A program made the position numbers and the translations under genes. DNA of 64,000 nt from PALSA-894 sp963757565 (GTDB lineage Bacteria; Pseudomonadota; Alphaproteobacteria; Rhizobiales; Xanthobacteraceae), in contig CAVWSB010000011.1 in the NCBI GenBank assembly GCA_963757565.1, positions 930,001-994,000 of the forward strand, given 5' to 3'. Within the stretch, counting starts at the first letter, position 1. Each line of letters starts with the position of its first letter. Shown here in pieces: positions 26,886 through 36,440 of this stretch. The notes beneath the pieces were generated by a model. The model worked only from the letters and a program-made list of their open reading frames with translations. It was not told the DNA's origin and did not search any database.

Positions 26886-27670
26886 GGGATCATCCGCGCG
26901 GCGCTCCGCGTCCGATCGGCAGGACGCGCAGCTTCAGGATCGTCCACACCCAGGTCATGCCGTCGCGCGTGACGCTGACCTTCTTGCCTTCCGCGAAGGA
27001 GCGCGACGCGTAGTTCACCGGAAGCTCGACCGGCACATAGCCCTTGCGCACCAGCTTGATGACCAGCTCGATATCGAAATCGAAGCGGTTGCAGACGAAG
27101 TCGAGGCCGAACAGCGCGTCGCGCCGGAACACCTTGAACATCGTGAACGGGTCGGTCATGCGCGTGTTGAGCGCGAGGTTGATCAGCGATTTGAAGAACC
27201 AGTGGCCGAGCGTTGAGACACGCGGCGGCCATGCGGCGCGTCAGTGAATTTGCGCATCTTCCAGCCGCCCTGGTGGCGCGAGCCGAGGATGAACATCGAT
27301 TGCCAGGCGACAAGCGGCGCCGAGCAAGCCGTCATAGTCGTCGAGGTCGTATTCGAGGTCCGCGTCCTGGATCATCACGATGTCGCCGGTCGCGAGCGTA
27401 AGTCCTTCGCGTACCGCGTTGCCCTTGCCTCACGGCGCATGCTGCAGCACGACGCGTACGCCGTCGCGCCCTCGTAAGACGCGCACGAGGTCGCGGCTGC
27501 CGTCGGTCGAGTTGCTCTCGACGATGATGATTTCCTTGCGCAGTCCCGGAAAGTCTTTTGGCGAGCAGCGCGTCCATCAGCGCCGAAATGTCGCCGCGCT
27601 CGTTGAACACCGGGCACGATGATCGACACGATCGTTTCGGACTCGCCGCGGCGCCGCGCACCGCACTCAC
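26882..27670 (-). CDS. Family 2 glycosyltransferase (frameshifted, one in-frame TGA)
   Basis: GTG at 27670 overlaps the methyltransferase TGA. Repaired reading: SETIVSIIVPVFNERGDISALMDALL, EIIIVESNSTDGSRD, VVLQHAP then TGA (27430-27432) where Arg is expected, GKGNAVREGLTLATGDIVMIQDADLEYD with the DxD motif. The C-terminal half is open (MTDPFTMFKVFRRDALFGLD, NRFDFDIELVIKLVRKGY). It resembles dolichyl-phosphate mannose synthase-type GT2 enzymes that load polyprenyl-phosphate or elongate polysaccharide. The nonsense codon is a substitution rather than an indel, unlike most breaks nearby. Confidence 0.72.
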
Positions 27671-28469
27671 CACGATCGGTTCCGGATGGCAGAGGAAATT
27701 CGCGCTGTCGCCGCAGCGGGCGTGGGTACGATGCCGGCGCAACCACTCAACGCGATCGCGCCCAAGATGCTGCTTCGGATTACCCTCGGATCCGGTCGCG
27801 CAACGTGGTCGAGCGAGTAGCTGCGACGTTCCGGGCGAAACCAAACATGCTCGAAACCGGCCGAAAAAAGCAGTAGGTTCAGCGTCTCGCGCGTGAAGTA
27901 CCAGAGGTTCGCCGGTTGCCACTCATGCCAGTTGCGGCCCATGGCGCGCCTGTCGTCCGTCGAGCAGGGGCACGCTGACCAGCAGTGGTGCGCTCCGGCG
28001 CCAGATGGCGGCGGATTTTCGCCAGCGCCGCGCCAGGATCTGACACACGCATCAGACTCTCGGTTACGATCGCCGCCTGATAGGTTTCGCCCCAATCGCT
28101 GCCGCTCATGCTGTCCGGTGCCGCGACGCGGCCGATCTTGACGCCGCGTTCGCTCAGAAACGCGAGCAGTACATCGTCCTTGTCGGCGAGAATGAGGGCC
28201 GGGCCGCTGGCCGCCGCCGCCTCGATGGCGGCAAGAAGCGCCGTATGATCCGCAGCGTCGCGCGCCACCCGACGGTCTGGCGCAGGCGCTTCGGTGTTGC
28301 GTTTGGGCTGTCCAAAGGTGAGCCCGCATCCGCCGCAGCGGAAAACACGGAATTGGGCCGTCCCGAAAATATAGGCCGCATGGACCGCGGAGCAGAGCGG
28401 GCAGGCGAATTCGATCGGCTGCGCCGCCTGCGGCACCAATCGAAGCGGCCTGCTCGTCATCATGCTCAT
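27667..28469 (-). CDS. Zinc-ribbon class I SAM methyltransferase-like protein (frameshifted)
   Basis: ATG at 28469 gives a protein with an N-terminal CPLC...CGGCGLTF ribbon (two CxxC pairs, residues about 22-45), usual in sugar C-methyltransferase-type proteins. The methyltransferase core is partly recognisable (DWGETYQAAIVTESLMRVSDPGAAL), with a frame change near 28000 leading to MGRNWHEWQPANLWYFTRETLNLLLFSAGFEHVWFRPERRSYSLDH (written here as landmarks). The SAM-binding GxGxG is not evident, replaced by ALILADKDD, so the catalytic assignment is uncertain. GTGA overlap with the glycosyltransferase. Confidence 0.55.
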
Positions 28470-28495
28470 GGACAACTCAAGTCGCGCGCGAGAGC

Positions 28496-29910
28496 TCAGC
28501 CGCGCCCGTACACGTCATCGAAACGCTGGATGTCGTCCTCGCCGAGATAGCTGCCGACCTGCACCTCGATCAATTCGACCGGGATTTTCCCTGGATTGGC
28601 GAGGCGGTGCATGGCGCCGATCGGGATATAGACCGACTCGTTCTCGTGCACGGTCTGCACCTTCTCGCCGACGGTGACCTCCGCGGTGCCCCGCACCACC
28701 ACCCAGTGCTCGGCGCGGTGGAAGTGCTTCTGCAGCGAGAGCCGCGCGTCGGGTTTCACAACGATGCGCTTCACCTGATAGCGGCCGCCGACGTCGATGC
28801 CCTGATAGTAGCCCCACGGCCGGTAAATGCGCCGGTGCTCCACCGCTTCGCGGCGGTTCTGCGCCTTGAGTTGCTCGACCAGCGCCTTGACCTTCTCGGC
28901 CTTGTCGCGCGAGGCGACCAGCACGGCATCCCCGGTCGCAATCACGATCGCGTTGTCGAGCCCGACCACCGCGGTGAGGATCGAGTTCGTCCGAGCGGAT
29001 GAGACTGTTGCGGGTATCGAGCACGGCTGCGGTGCCGGAGATCGCGTTGCCGCTCCCGTCGTGCTCCAGATTATCCCACACGGCGTCCCAGCTTCCGACA
29101 TCGGACCAGCCCATGTCGGCCTGCACCACGGCAGCACGCTTGGTTCGCTCCATCACCGCGTAATCGATCGACTTGCGCGGCGCGCGGCCGAACGGCTCGG
29201 CCGCAAGGCGCAGGAAATCGAGGTCCTGCTTCATTTCGGTGATCGCGGCGCGCGCGGCTTCCGCCATGGCGGGCTCGAAGTGGGCGATCTCGTCCGACAT
29301 CACGTCGGCGCGGAACATGAAGTTGCCGCTGTTCCACAGGTAGTTGTCCGCCACATAGCGCGCCGCGGTTTCGGCGTCCGGCTTCTCCACGAACGCGTCG
29401 ACCGCCAGCGCCGCGCCGCCATTGAGCTTCGCGCCGGGGCGGATGTAGCCGTAATTGGTGGCGGGGGCGGAGGGGCGGATGCCGAAGGTCACGATGTGCC
29501 CCGCTGCTGCTGCTGTTGCTGCTGTGCGACATGCCGCGCGGAACGCCTCCGGATCCCGCACCACATGGTCCGCGGCGAGGATGAGGACGGTGGCGGCGGG
29601 ATCGCGCTGTGCTGCCAGTACAGCAGCAACAGCAACAGCAGGACCGGAATTGCGCCGTGCGGGTTCCAGCACGATGTCGGCCGCAATGCCGATCTCGCGC
29701 AACTGCTCCGCCACGACGAAACGGAAATCCGAATGCGTGATCACGATCGGCTTTCCGAACATCGGGATCCGAGACGCGCTGCAGCGTCTGCTGGAAGGTC
29801 GAGCGCTCGCCAACCAGCGGAACAAACTGCTTCGGCATGCTTTCGCGCGAAACCGGCCAAAGGCGCGTACCTGCGCCCCCGCACATCAGGACCGGGATCA
29901 AGCCACTCAT
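28496..29910 (-). CDS. Mannose-1-phosphate guanylyltransferase / mannose-6-phosphate isomerase (frameshifted)
   Basis: ATG at 29910: MSGLIPVLMCGGAGTRLWPVSRE with the GGxGTRLWP nucleotide loop, then KQFVPLVGERSTFQQTL. An extra G near 29768 is followed by MFGKPIVITHSDFRFVVAEQL, ILAADHVVRD, FVEKPDAETAARYV, YLWNSGNFMFRAD and GWSDVGSWDAVW. A second break near 28990 leads to the C-terminal cupin isomerase domain (RPWGYYQGIDVG, LSLQKHFHRAEHWVVVRGTAEV, YIPIGAMHRLANPGK). About 470 codons, the usual type II bifunctional length. It makes GDP-mannose from fructose 6-phosphate products; GDP is also the carrier for the heptose made in this locus. Confidence 0.85.
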
Positions 29911-30048
29911 CACGGGTCTTTCGTTTCGGCGGCGCCGTCCGCGCCTTTAGGAAGCGATTTCAAGGGTCTAGGTAACAGTTCGCGATGCCCCCTGCAAAGG
30001 CGGCGGAAGTGTCGCCGAAAGGCCGCGCAAAGCGGGGCCAATTCGCCC

Positions 30049-30654
30049 TCACGCCGGCTTGGCCAGGGCCTCTTCGACGATTTCGCAGAGAATATGCCCG
30101 GCCGCGAGGTGAACCTGCTGGATCAGGGGCGTCTTGTCGCTTGGAACGCGCGCCAGCACATCGCAGTGCGCCGCCATCGCGTCGCCCTTTGCGCCAGTCA
30201 GGCCGATCACCGCCATGCCCCGCTCGCGCGCCGCCTTGCAGGCGGACAGGATGTTGGGCGAACGGCCCGAGGTCGAAAGCCCGATGAACACGTCGCCCGG
30301 CTGGCCGAGACCCGAGACCTGGCGCGAAAACACGTGCTCGTAGCCGAGATCGTTGCCGATCGCGGTCAGTGCGGCCCCGTCGGTCGTGAGCGCGATGGCC
30401 GGAAGGGCCGGCCGATCGAGAAAGAAGCGCACCATCAGCTCGGTCGCGAGGTGTTGGGCATCCGCCGCGCTACCGCCATTGCCGGCGAGCAGAACCTTGT
30501 TGCCCGCCCGCAACGCCTGCGTGACGATTTCGGTCGCGCGCGACATGGCCTCCACGAAGGCGCGGTCGGCGAGCGCCGTGCCGAGCACGTCGCGCGATGC
30601 CTCAAGGTAGCGCGTAATCCGTGGTGCATTGTCCATGTGCGGCGTATTCAGCAT
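30049..30654 (-). CDS. gmhA: Phosphoheptose isomerase (sedoheptulose 7-phosphate isomerase)
   Basis: Intact 201-residue SIS protein; an ATG at 30636 (MDNAPRITRYLE) is an equally possible start. Canonical GmhA motifs are present: KVLLAGNGGSAADAQHLATEL near residue 55, TTDGAALTAIGNDLGYEHVF, GLSTSGRSPNIL, VIGLTGAKG and a C-terminal QQVHLAAGHILCEIVE with the metal-binding Gln/His. It converts sedoheptulose 7-phosphate to D-glycero-D-manno-heptose 7-phosphate, the first committed step toward ADP- or GDP-heptose. It follows the guanylyltransferase operon direction and gives the cluster a full GmhA-GmhB-HddA-HddC set. Confidence 0.93.
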   Translation of the reverse strand: MLNTPHMDNAPRITRYLEASRDVLGTALADRAFVEAMSRATEIVTQALRAGNKVLLAGNGGSAADAQHLATELMVRFFLDRPALPAIALTTDGAALTAIGNDLGYEHVFSRQVSGLGQPGDVFIGLSTSGRSPNILSACKAARERGMAVIGLTGAKGDAMAAHCDVLARVPSDKTPLIQQVHLAAGHILCEIVEEALAKPA

Positions 30655-30784
30655 GGCGGAGCGGCGGCCTCAAGGGCGCAGCGCCACAGCCGCCATATTG
30701 CTGGCCGCGGGACCTTGCGTTAAACAGAGCCCTCGATTGCGCCTGAGCGGCTAAGCAATTGATTTCTCAAGCGAGAAAGAAACC

Positions 30785-31219
30785 GTGGCATCGGGACTGC
30801 ACGAGGAATTTTCGCGCGAGCACGCGGTCGAGGCGGCGTCGAACAAGCGCTTCGGCTTGATCGTCGGCGGCATCGCGTTCGTGTTTGGGTGCGTCCGGGC
30901 CTACCTTCATGGCGAGGTCGGGTGGCTCGCCGCCGGGCTGATGGTCATCGGCGCCGCGCTGGTTCTCGCCGCGCTGATCAAGCCTGACGTGCTGGATCCG
31001 CTCAACCGCGGCTGGGCCAAACTCGGCCTGCTGCTGCACAAGATCACCAATCCGATCTTCCTCGGCGGGATGTATGTGGTGGCGATCGTCCCGACCGGCC
31101 TGCTGATGCGCGCGTTCGGCGTCGATCCGATGGGGACGCGCCGCCCGCGCGGGAGCACATTCTGGATCGCGCGCAAGCAAGGTGGATCAACCGCACAGTC
31201 GCTGGAAAAGCCGTTTTGA
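30785..31219 (+). CDS. SxtJ-family membrane protein
   Basis: GTG at 30785 after an AGAAAGAAA stretch. The 144-residue product begins SGLHEEFSREHAVEAASNKRFGL, then has two close hydrophobic spans (FGLIVGGIAFVFGCV, WLAAGLMVIGAALVLAAL), a NRGWAKLGLLLHKITNPIFLG segment and a third span ending LLMRAFGVDP. This pattern matches SxtJ-type proteins, small membrane proteins of unknown role that accompany carbamoyltransferases in polysaccharide and natural product loci. Its stop is 7 nt before the DUF5989 start, and the carbamoyltransferase follows, so the three form an operon. Confidence 0.8.
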   Translation: MASGLHEEFSREHAVEAASNKRFGLIVGGIAFVFGCVRAYLHGEVGWLAAGLMVIGAALVLAALIKPDVLDPLNRGWAKLGLLLHKITNPIFLGGMYVVAIVPTGLLMRAFGVDPMGTRRPRGSTFWIARKQGGSTAQSLEKPF

Positions 31220-31226
31220 GGGGATG

Positions 31227-31376
31227 ATGTCGTTTCTCAAAGACATGGCCGCGTTCATGATGGCCCGGAAGAAGTTCTGGCTCGTTCCGGTGCTGGTGCT
31301 GATGGTCATTTTCGGCGGCCTGATCGTGCTGACCAAAGGCTCGGTGGTCGCGCCGTTCATCTACACGCTGTTCTGA
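31227..31376 (+). CDS. DUF5989 family small membrane protein
   Basis: A 49-residue protein starting at ATG 31227 (a preceding ATG at 31224 is possible) with GAGGGG directly upstream. MSFLKDMAAFMMARKKFWL is followed by one transmembrane helix (VPVLVLMVIFGGLIVL) and TKGSVVAPFIYTLF. The MARKKFWL...P and APFIYTLF ends are the signature of DUF5989. It almost always lies between an SxtJ-type protein and a carbamoyltransferase, as here. Role unknown. Confidence 0.85.
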   Translation: MSFLKDMAAFMMARKKFWLVPVLVLMVIFGGLIVLTKGSVVAPFIYTLF

Positions 31377-31379
31377 GAC

Positions 31380-31424
31380 GCATGATCCCGAAAAGTGTGA
31401 AGCGGTTTTCGGATCAGATCATGC
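31380..31424. repeat. Intergenic palindromic (REP-like) element typical of Rhizobiales
   Basis: GCATGATC at 31380-31387 is complemented by GATCATGC at 31417-31424, with an inner pair CCGAAAA / TTTTCGG and a GTGTGAAGCG loop. This stem-loop matches my memory of a widespread Bradyrhizobium-type repeat. It lies inside the DUF5989-carbamoyltransferase interval and could cap or process the operon mRNA. Confidence 0.65.
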
Positions 31425-31434
31425 GCAGGCAAGC

Positions 31435-33271
31435 ATGACCGTCGCGCTCGGCATTTCGGCGTTCTATCACGACAGCGCTGCCGCGCTTGTGCGCGACGGC
31501 GCGATCGTCGCGGCCGCGCAGGAAGAGCGCTTCACGCGCAAGAAGCACGACGCGAACTTCCCCTCGCATGCGCTGCGTTACTGCGTGAAGGAAGCCGGCA
31601 TCGCGTGGAGCGACATCGACTTCGTCACCTTCTACGAAAAGCCGTTTCTGAAGTTCGAGCGGCTGCTGGAGACCTATCTGGCGTTCGCGCCGAAGGGCTT
31701 CGGCTCCTTCCGCATGGCGATGCCGCTGTGGCTGAAAGAGAAGCTGTTCCAGAAATCGTTGCTGATCGACCTCCTGAAAGCGGAAGCCGCCGACGTCGAC
31801 TGGGACAAGAAGCTGCGCTTCACCGAGCATCACGAGAGCCATGCGGCGAGTGCGTTCTTTCCATCGCCCTTCAGCGATGCCGCGATCCTCACAATGGACG
31901 GCGTCGGCGAGTGGGCGACGACCAGCATGGGGGTCGGCAGCGGCAACACGCTCGCGCTGAACGAGGAGATCCTGTTCCCGCATTCGCTCGGGCTACTCTA
32001 TTCGGCCTTCACCTATTACACCGGCTTCAAGGTGAACTCCGGCGAGTACAAGGTGATGGGGCTTGCGCCCTACGGCGAGCCGAAGTTCGCGCAAGCCATC
32101 ATGGACAATCTGATCGATGTTCAGGCGGACGGCTCGTTCCGCATGAACATGGACTACTTCGATTACTGCACCGGCCTGACGATGACGAACGGCAAGTTCG
32201 ACACGCTGTTCGGTGGACCACCGCGCAAGGCCGAGGCCTTGCTCACCCAGCGCGAGATGGATTTCGCCGCCTCGATCCAGGCGGTGACCGAAGAGATCGT
32301 GCTGCGCCTGACGCGCTCGCTCGCGGCCAAGACCGGGCAGAAGAACCTCTGCCTTGCCGGCGGCGTCGCGCTCAATTGCGTGGCCAACGGCAAGGTGCTG
32401 CGCGACGGTACGTTCGAGAACATCTGGATCCAGCCGGCCGCCGGCGATGCGGGCGGGGCAGTCGGCGCGGCACTCGCGACCTATTATCTTGCAACCGGCG
32501 CGGCGCGCCCGAACGGCGGCAAGGACACGATGCGCGGCTCGTATCTCGGGCCGTCCTTCACCACCGAGGATATCGCGGCGCGGCTCAAAGCCGTTGGGGC
32601 GCGCTTCGAGGTCCTGACCGACGAACAGCTGGTTCAACAGACCGCGCGTGCGCTTGCGGACGAGCAGGCGGTCGGCTGGTTCCAGGGACGCATGGAGTTC
32701 GGGCCGCGCGCGTTGGGCGCGCGCTCGATCCTCGGCGATGCGCGCTCGCCGACAATGCAGAAGATGCTGAACCTCAAAGTGAAGTACCGCGAGTCATTCA
32801 GGCCCTTCGCGCCCGCCGTGCTGCGCGAGCACGTTGCCGACTGGTTCGAGATCGATTGCGACAGCCCGTACATGCTGCTCGTCGCCGGCGTGCAGCCGCA
32901 GCGCCGCCGCGCCATGACCGAGGACGAGAAGAAGCTCTGGGGCATCGAGCAGCTCAACGTGCGTGCGCTCGGATATCCCGGCCGTCACGCATGTCGATTA
33001 CTCGGCGCGCGTTCAGACCGTGCATGCCGACACCAATGCGCGCTTCCACGATCTGCTCACCCAGTTCAACGCGCTCACCGGTTGCCCGGTGCTGGTCAAC
33101 ACCAGCTTCAACGTGCGCGGCGAACCCATTGTCGGCACACCGGAAGACGCCTTCCGCTGCTTCATGGGCACCGATATCGACGTGCTGGCGGTCGGCAACT
33201 GCTTCGCCCGCAAGGCGGACCAGGACCCTGCGCTGAAGCAGAACTACGAAGACAAGTTCGAGCTCGATTGA
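31435..33271 (+). CDS. NodU/CmcH-type carbamoyltransferase (single frameshift)
   Basis: MTVALGISAFYHDSAAALV is the N-terminal Kae1-like ATPase motif. HDANFPSHALRYCVKEAGI, EHHESHAASAFFPSPF, ILTMDGVGEWATTS and GEYKVMGLAPYGEP are family blocks. The C-terminal carbamoyl-transfer domain shows MEFGPRALGARSILGDAR and YRESFRPFAPAVL. Near 32965 one extra base shifts the frame; the second frame ends HVDYSARVQTVHADTN, PVLVNTSFNVRGEPIV and a TGA at 33271. About 611 residues when repaired, the normal length. It transfers a carbamoyl group from carbamoyl phosphate to a sugar or polyketide hydroxyl; here probably a surface glycan. Confidence 0.9.
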
Positions 33272-34197
33272 CGCGGGCGTGCCCGCAGCAAGTTCGGCAA
33301 ATCCCGCCAGAGCATCCCGAAGGCGCGCAACGTTGCACCGGCCGTCGGCCGGTGAAGTCAGCACCCGTGCGATCGGCTCCAGAACAAGTGACGCGAGTAA
33401 TACAGACGTCGCGCCGAGCGTGCCGAAATGCTTGCGTGCATAGAGAATGCGGCTGCGTGCGAAATAGAACATCCGCCGCGGGACGGCTCGCTCGGTCGTG
33501 CCCTGACCGCGGTGGAACGCCTGCTGCGGTCGCCAGGTAGACGCTGCGCCAGCCGCGCTCGCGCGCGCGCACCGCGAAATCCATATCCTCGAAATAGACG
33601 AAGAACCGCTCGTCGAACCCGCCGAGCGCCTCGAAGACGCTGCGACGGACGAAGAAGAACGCGCCCATCACCTGATCGACCTCGCGCGTTTCGTCGTGCG
33701 CCCATTCGCTGACGAACGGTGGCGGAAACGCCGACGGCATCAGCCGGTCGCAGGCCGAGCGCTGTTGCCGATCATCGACTTTGCCGTCGGCGTGCGCGCG
33801 GTGTTGCGCGCCACATGGCCGTCGCTATCGATCAGCTGAATGCCGACGATCCCGGCGGCCGCGTGCTGCTGCGAGATAGCGCGCGGGCGCTTGCAGGCCG
33901 CCCGGCAGCAGCCGCGTGTCCGGATTGAGGAATAGCAGAAAGTCCGCCTGCGAGCCCGCCGCCCCCTGATTGCAGGCCGCCGCGAAGCCGCGATTGTCGC
34001 ATGTTGCGGATCAGCGCGAGCGGCAGCGTGTCCGGCAGCGCGTCGCAGGAACCATCCGACGATGCATTGTCGACGACCGTGACACGCGAAAGCGCGACGT
34101 CGTCGGCGGCGACCGCCGCGAAGGAGGCGAGGCACTCGCGAAGCTGCGCCCCCGAATTCCAGTTGACGATCACCACATGGACGGACGGGCGGTCCAT
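33244..34197 (-). CDS. Family 2 glycosyltransferase, WcaA/rhamnosyltransferase-like (frameshifted)
   Basis: ATG at 34197: SVHVVIVNWNSGAQLRECLASF, TVVDNASSDGSCDAL (DNxSxD), then a break near 34005 before NRGFAAACNQGA, FLLFLNPDTRLLP (DxD-like), GIVGIQLIDSDGHVAR, a break, and an intact stretch EVDQVMGAFFFVRRSVFEALGGFDERFFVYFEDMDFAVRARERGW (landmarks only), the acceptor region with the conserved Glu-Asp. After a last break near 33520 it ends MFYFARSRILYARKHFG. The TAG at 33244-33246, convergently overlapping the carbamoyltransferase, is the likely stop. It transfers an activated sugar to the growing glycan. Confidence 0.7.
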
Positions 34198-34273
34198 TCG
34201 CTCGACGCTCGCGGTTCGTTGTCCGGCTGCTCTAGCACAAAACGTCGCGCGGTCAGCCGCTTAGCGCGCGCAA

Positions 34274-36440
34274 TTGGCGTCGCCCGGCAGGTTCGGCTAT
34301 CTCCATGCCGGGCTTCACACTCTGCTTGAAGGACGGTTGGTGGGCTTTCCTGCGCCTCCCGGTTTTCGCGTCGCAGCCACGGACAATGTCCGGGGCGGCG
34401 AGGGCGTGCCCGTCCGCGTCACGCATCCCGATCCGGGGCTGCGGATCGTTCTGACGCCGGAGCAGCCGAAGCCGGGCGGGCTGGTATCAGCTCGAACTCG
34501 CGTTTCCGCCCGAAGGACTTGTCGACGTGCAGGCGGCGTTTCGCTTTCGCGGGTGATCGTGTGCTGTGGCTGCGGTTGCCGGTTTTGGCGCGCAATCATT
34601 TCCTCGCCCATTTCCGGCTTGAGGACGCGCTGGAGCGGTTGACGCTGATCGTGACCGGCTCCGGGCGATTGGACGCGCCGACGGTGTGCCGTTTCGAGCG
34701 TGTCGGGCTTCGGCGGCCAACTGGCGGCAGCCGCGCGGCGCGGGGTCGACATCTTTCGACGCGACGGCGTTCGGCGTGTTTGCGTCCGGCCTGAACTATC
34801 TCTGGCGACTGACGCGGCCCGGCTCGATCGCGATCGCGCGCGGATCGGCGGCGGCGAGCGGCGAGCAGCCTTACGAGACCTGGATCCGTATTTTCGACGA
34901 GGCGCCGGAGCGCGATCGCGCGCGTCACGAAGAGCGGCTCGCGACGCTGTCGCACCGGCCGCTGATCTCGATCCTTGTGGAGCTTTCCTCAACCGACGCA
35001 CAAGCCCTTGATCGGCTGGCGCAGAGCGTCCGCGCGCAGATCTATCCCGCATGGGAACTGGTGCTCGCGGTGCCGCAGGAACTGCATACCGAAATTGGCG
35101 CGGCACTCTGTGCGCGGAAGATCGAACCGAGCAAGCTTCGCATCGTTTGCGCGGGAGAAAACGCGGCGGAAGCCTGAACGCTGCGCTGGCGGTGGCGGAA
35201 GGCGCGTACGTGCTGCCGCTCGAGCAAGGGGCGCTGCTGCGGCCTCACGCGCTGCTCGATCTCGCGCTGACAGCCGAGCGCGGTGCGGCTGACCTGCATC
35301 TATACCGACGAAGACCGTATCGATGACGCGCGGCAGGCGCTCCGATTGGCGCTTCAAGCCGGCATGGTCGCCGGACGTTCTCGAATCGTGCGAATTATCT
35401 CGGGTCAGTGACGCTGATGCGTCGCGAAACGATACGCGCGCTGGGCGGCTGGCGCGCAGACACTCCGGCGCCCGATCACGACATCATACTGCCGCTTGAG
35501 CGGGCAGGCCGATCCGCGCGCGATCGTGCATCTTGCCAAGGTTCTGGTTCATGCGCCGTCCGAGGCGGCTGTGGCACAACGCGTCGCTTCGCGGCCGGCG
35601 ATGGCGACGGAAAATCCAAAAGTCTCGCTCATCATCCCGACGCGCGACGGCGCAGACGTGCTCGCCACCTGCATCCGCTCGATCCGTACGCGCACGCGCT
35701 ATCCGAATTACGAGATCATCATCATCGACAACGGCTCGGTAGAGGACAAAACCAAGCAACTGTTCGCCGAACTCGCGAATGACTCGGCAATCCGCATCCT
35801 GCCGCGTCCCGAGCCGTTCAATTTCTCCAAGCTCAATAACGCGGCGGCGCGCGAGGCGACCGGCGACATTCTCGGCTTTATCAACAACGACATCGAGGTG
35901 ACGCACGAGGACTGGCTCGACCAGATGGTGGCCCTTGCGGTCCGGCCCGACGCCGGCTGCGTCGGCGCCAAGCTGCTCTATCCGGATGGGCGCATCCAGC
36001 ATGCCGGCATCGTGGTCGGACTTGGCGGCGTCGCTGGCCACGGTCATCGCTTCGCCGGCAAGGAAGAGCCGGGTTATCTCAACCGCCTGCGTTGCGTTCA
36101 AAACGTCAGCGCCGTCACGGCTGCATGTCTTCTGGTGCGCCGCGCGGTGTTCGACAAGGTCGGCGGCTTCGACGAAAGCCTCACGGTCGCGTTCAACGAC
36201 GTGGACTTCTGCCTGCGCGTGCGCGATGCGGGCTATCTGAATTTGTGGACGCCCTTCGCCGAACTGATCCATCATGAATCGGTCAGCCGCGGGCGCGATC
36301 TCACGCCGCGCAAGGCGAAGCGCTTCGCCGACGAGTACGCCGCGATGCAGCGGCGTTGGGGCGCGGCGCTTCTGAACGATCCGTATTATTCGCCGCATCT
36401 GACCTATGACCGCGAGGATTTCTCGCTCCGGCTGCGCTGA
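34274..36440 (+). CDS. Large glycosyltransferase with two GT2-like domains (frameshifted)
   Basis: About 720 codons. The start is uncertain: TTG at 34274 or a nearby ATG at 34303 in another frame. The first 150 residues (VTHPDPGLRIVLTPEQPKPGG, GDRVLWLRLPVLARNHF) form an unassigned beta domain. Next is a degenerate GT2 domain (PLISILVELSSTDAQALDRLAQSVRAQ, YTDEDRIDD). The last 300 residues are intact from about 35496: VSLIIPTRDGADVLATCIRSI, IIIIDNGSVED, LGFINNDIEVTHEDWL (NDxE), VAFNDVDFCLRVRDAGY. Breaks lie near 34490, 34550, 34700, 34770, 35165, 35300, 35345 and 35500. Its TGA overlaps the ATG of the next glycosyltransferase. Confidence 0.7.

Noticed and set aside
27430..27432. Selenocysteine at an in-frame TGA
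   Set aside because: The position is Arg in GT2 relatives by pattern and not catalytic Cys; no SECIS-like element seen, and the region is error-prone.
29489..29686. Poly-Gln (QQQQQQQ) and poly-Cys readings around CTG/CAG runs
   Set aside because: They are off-frame translations of Ala codons inside the guanylyltransferase gene.
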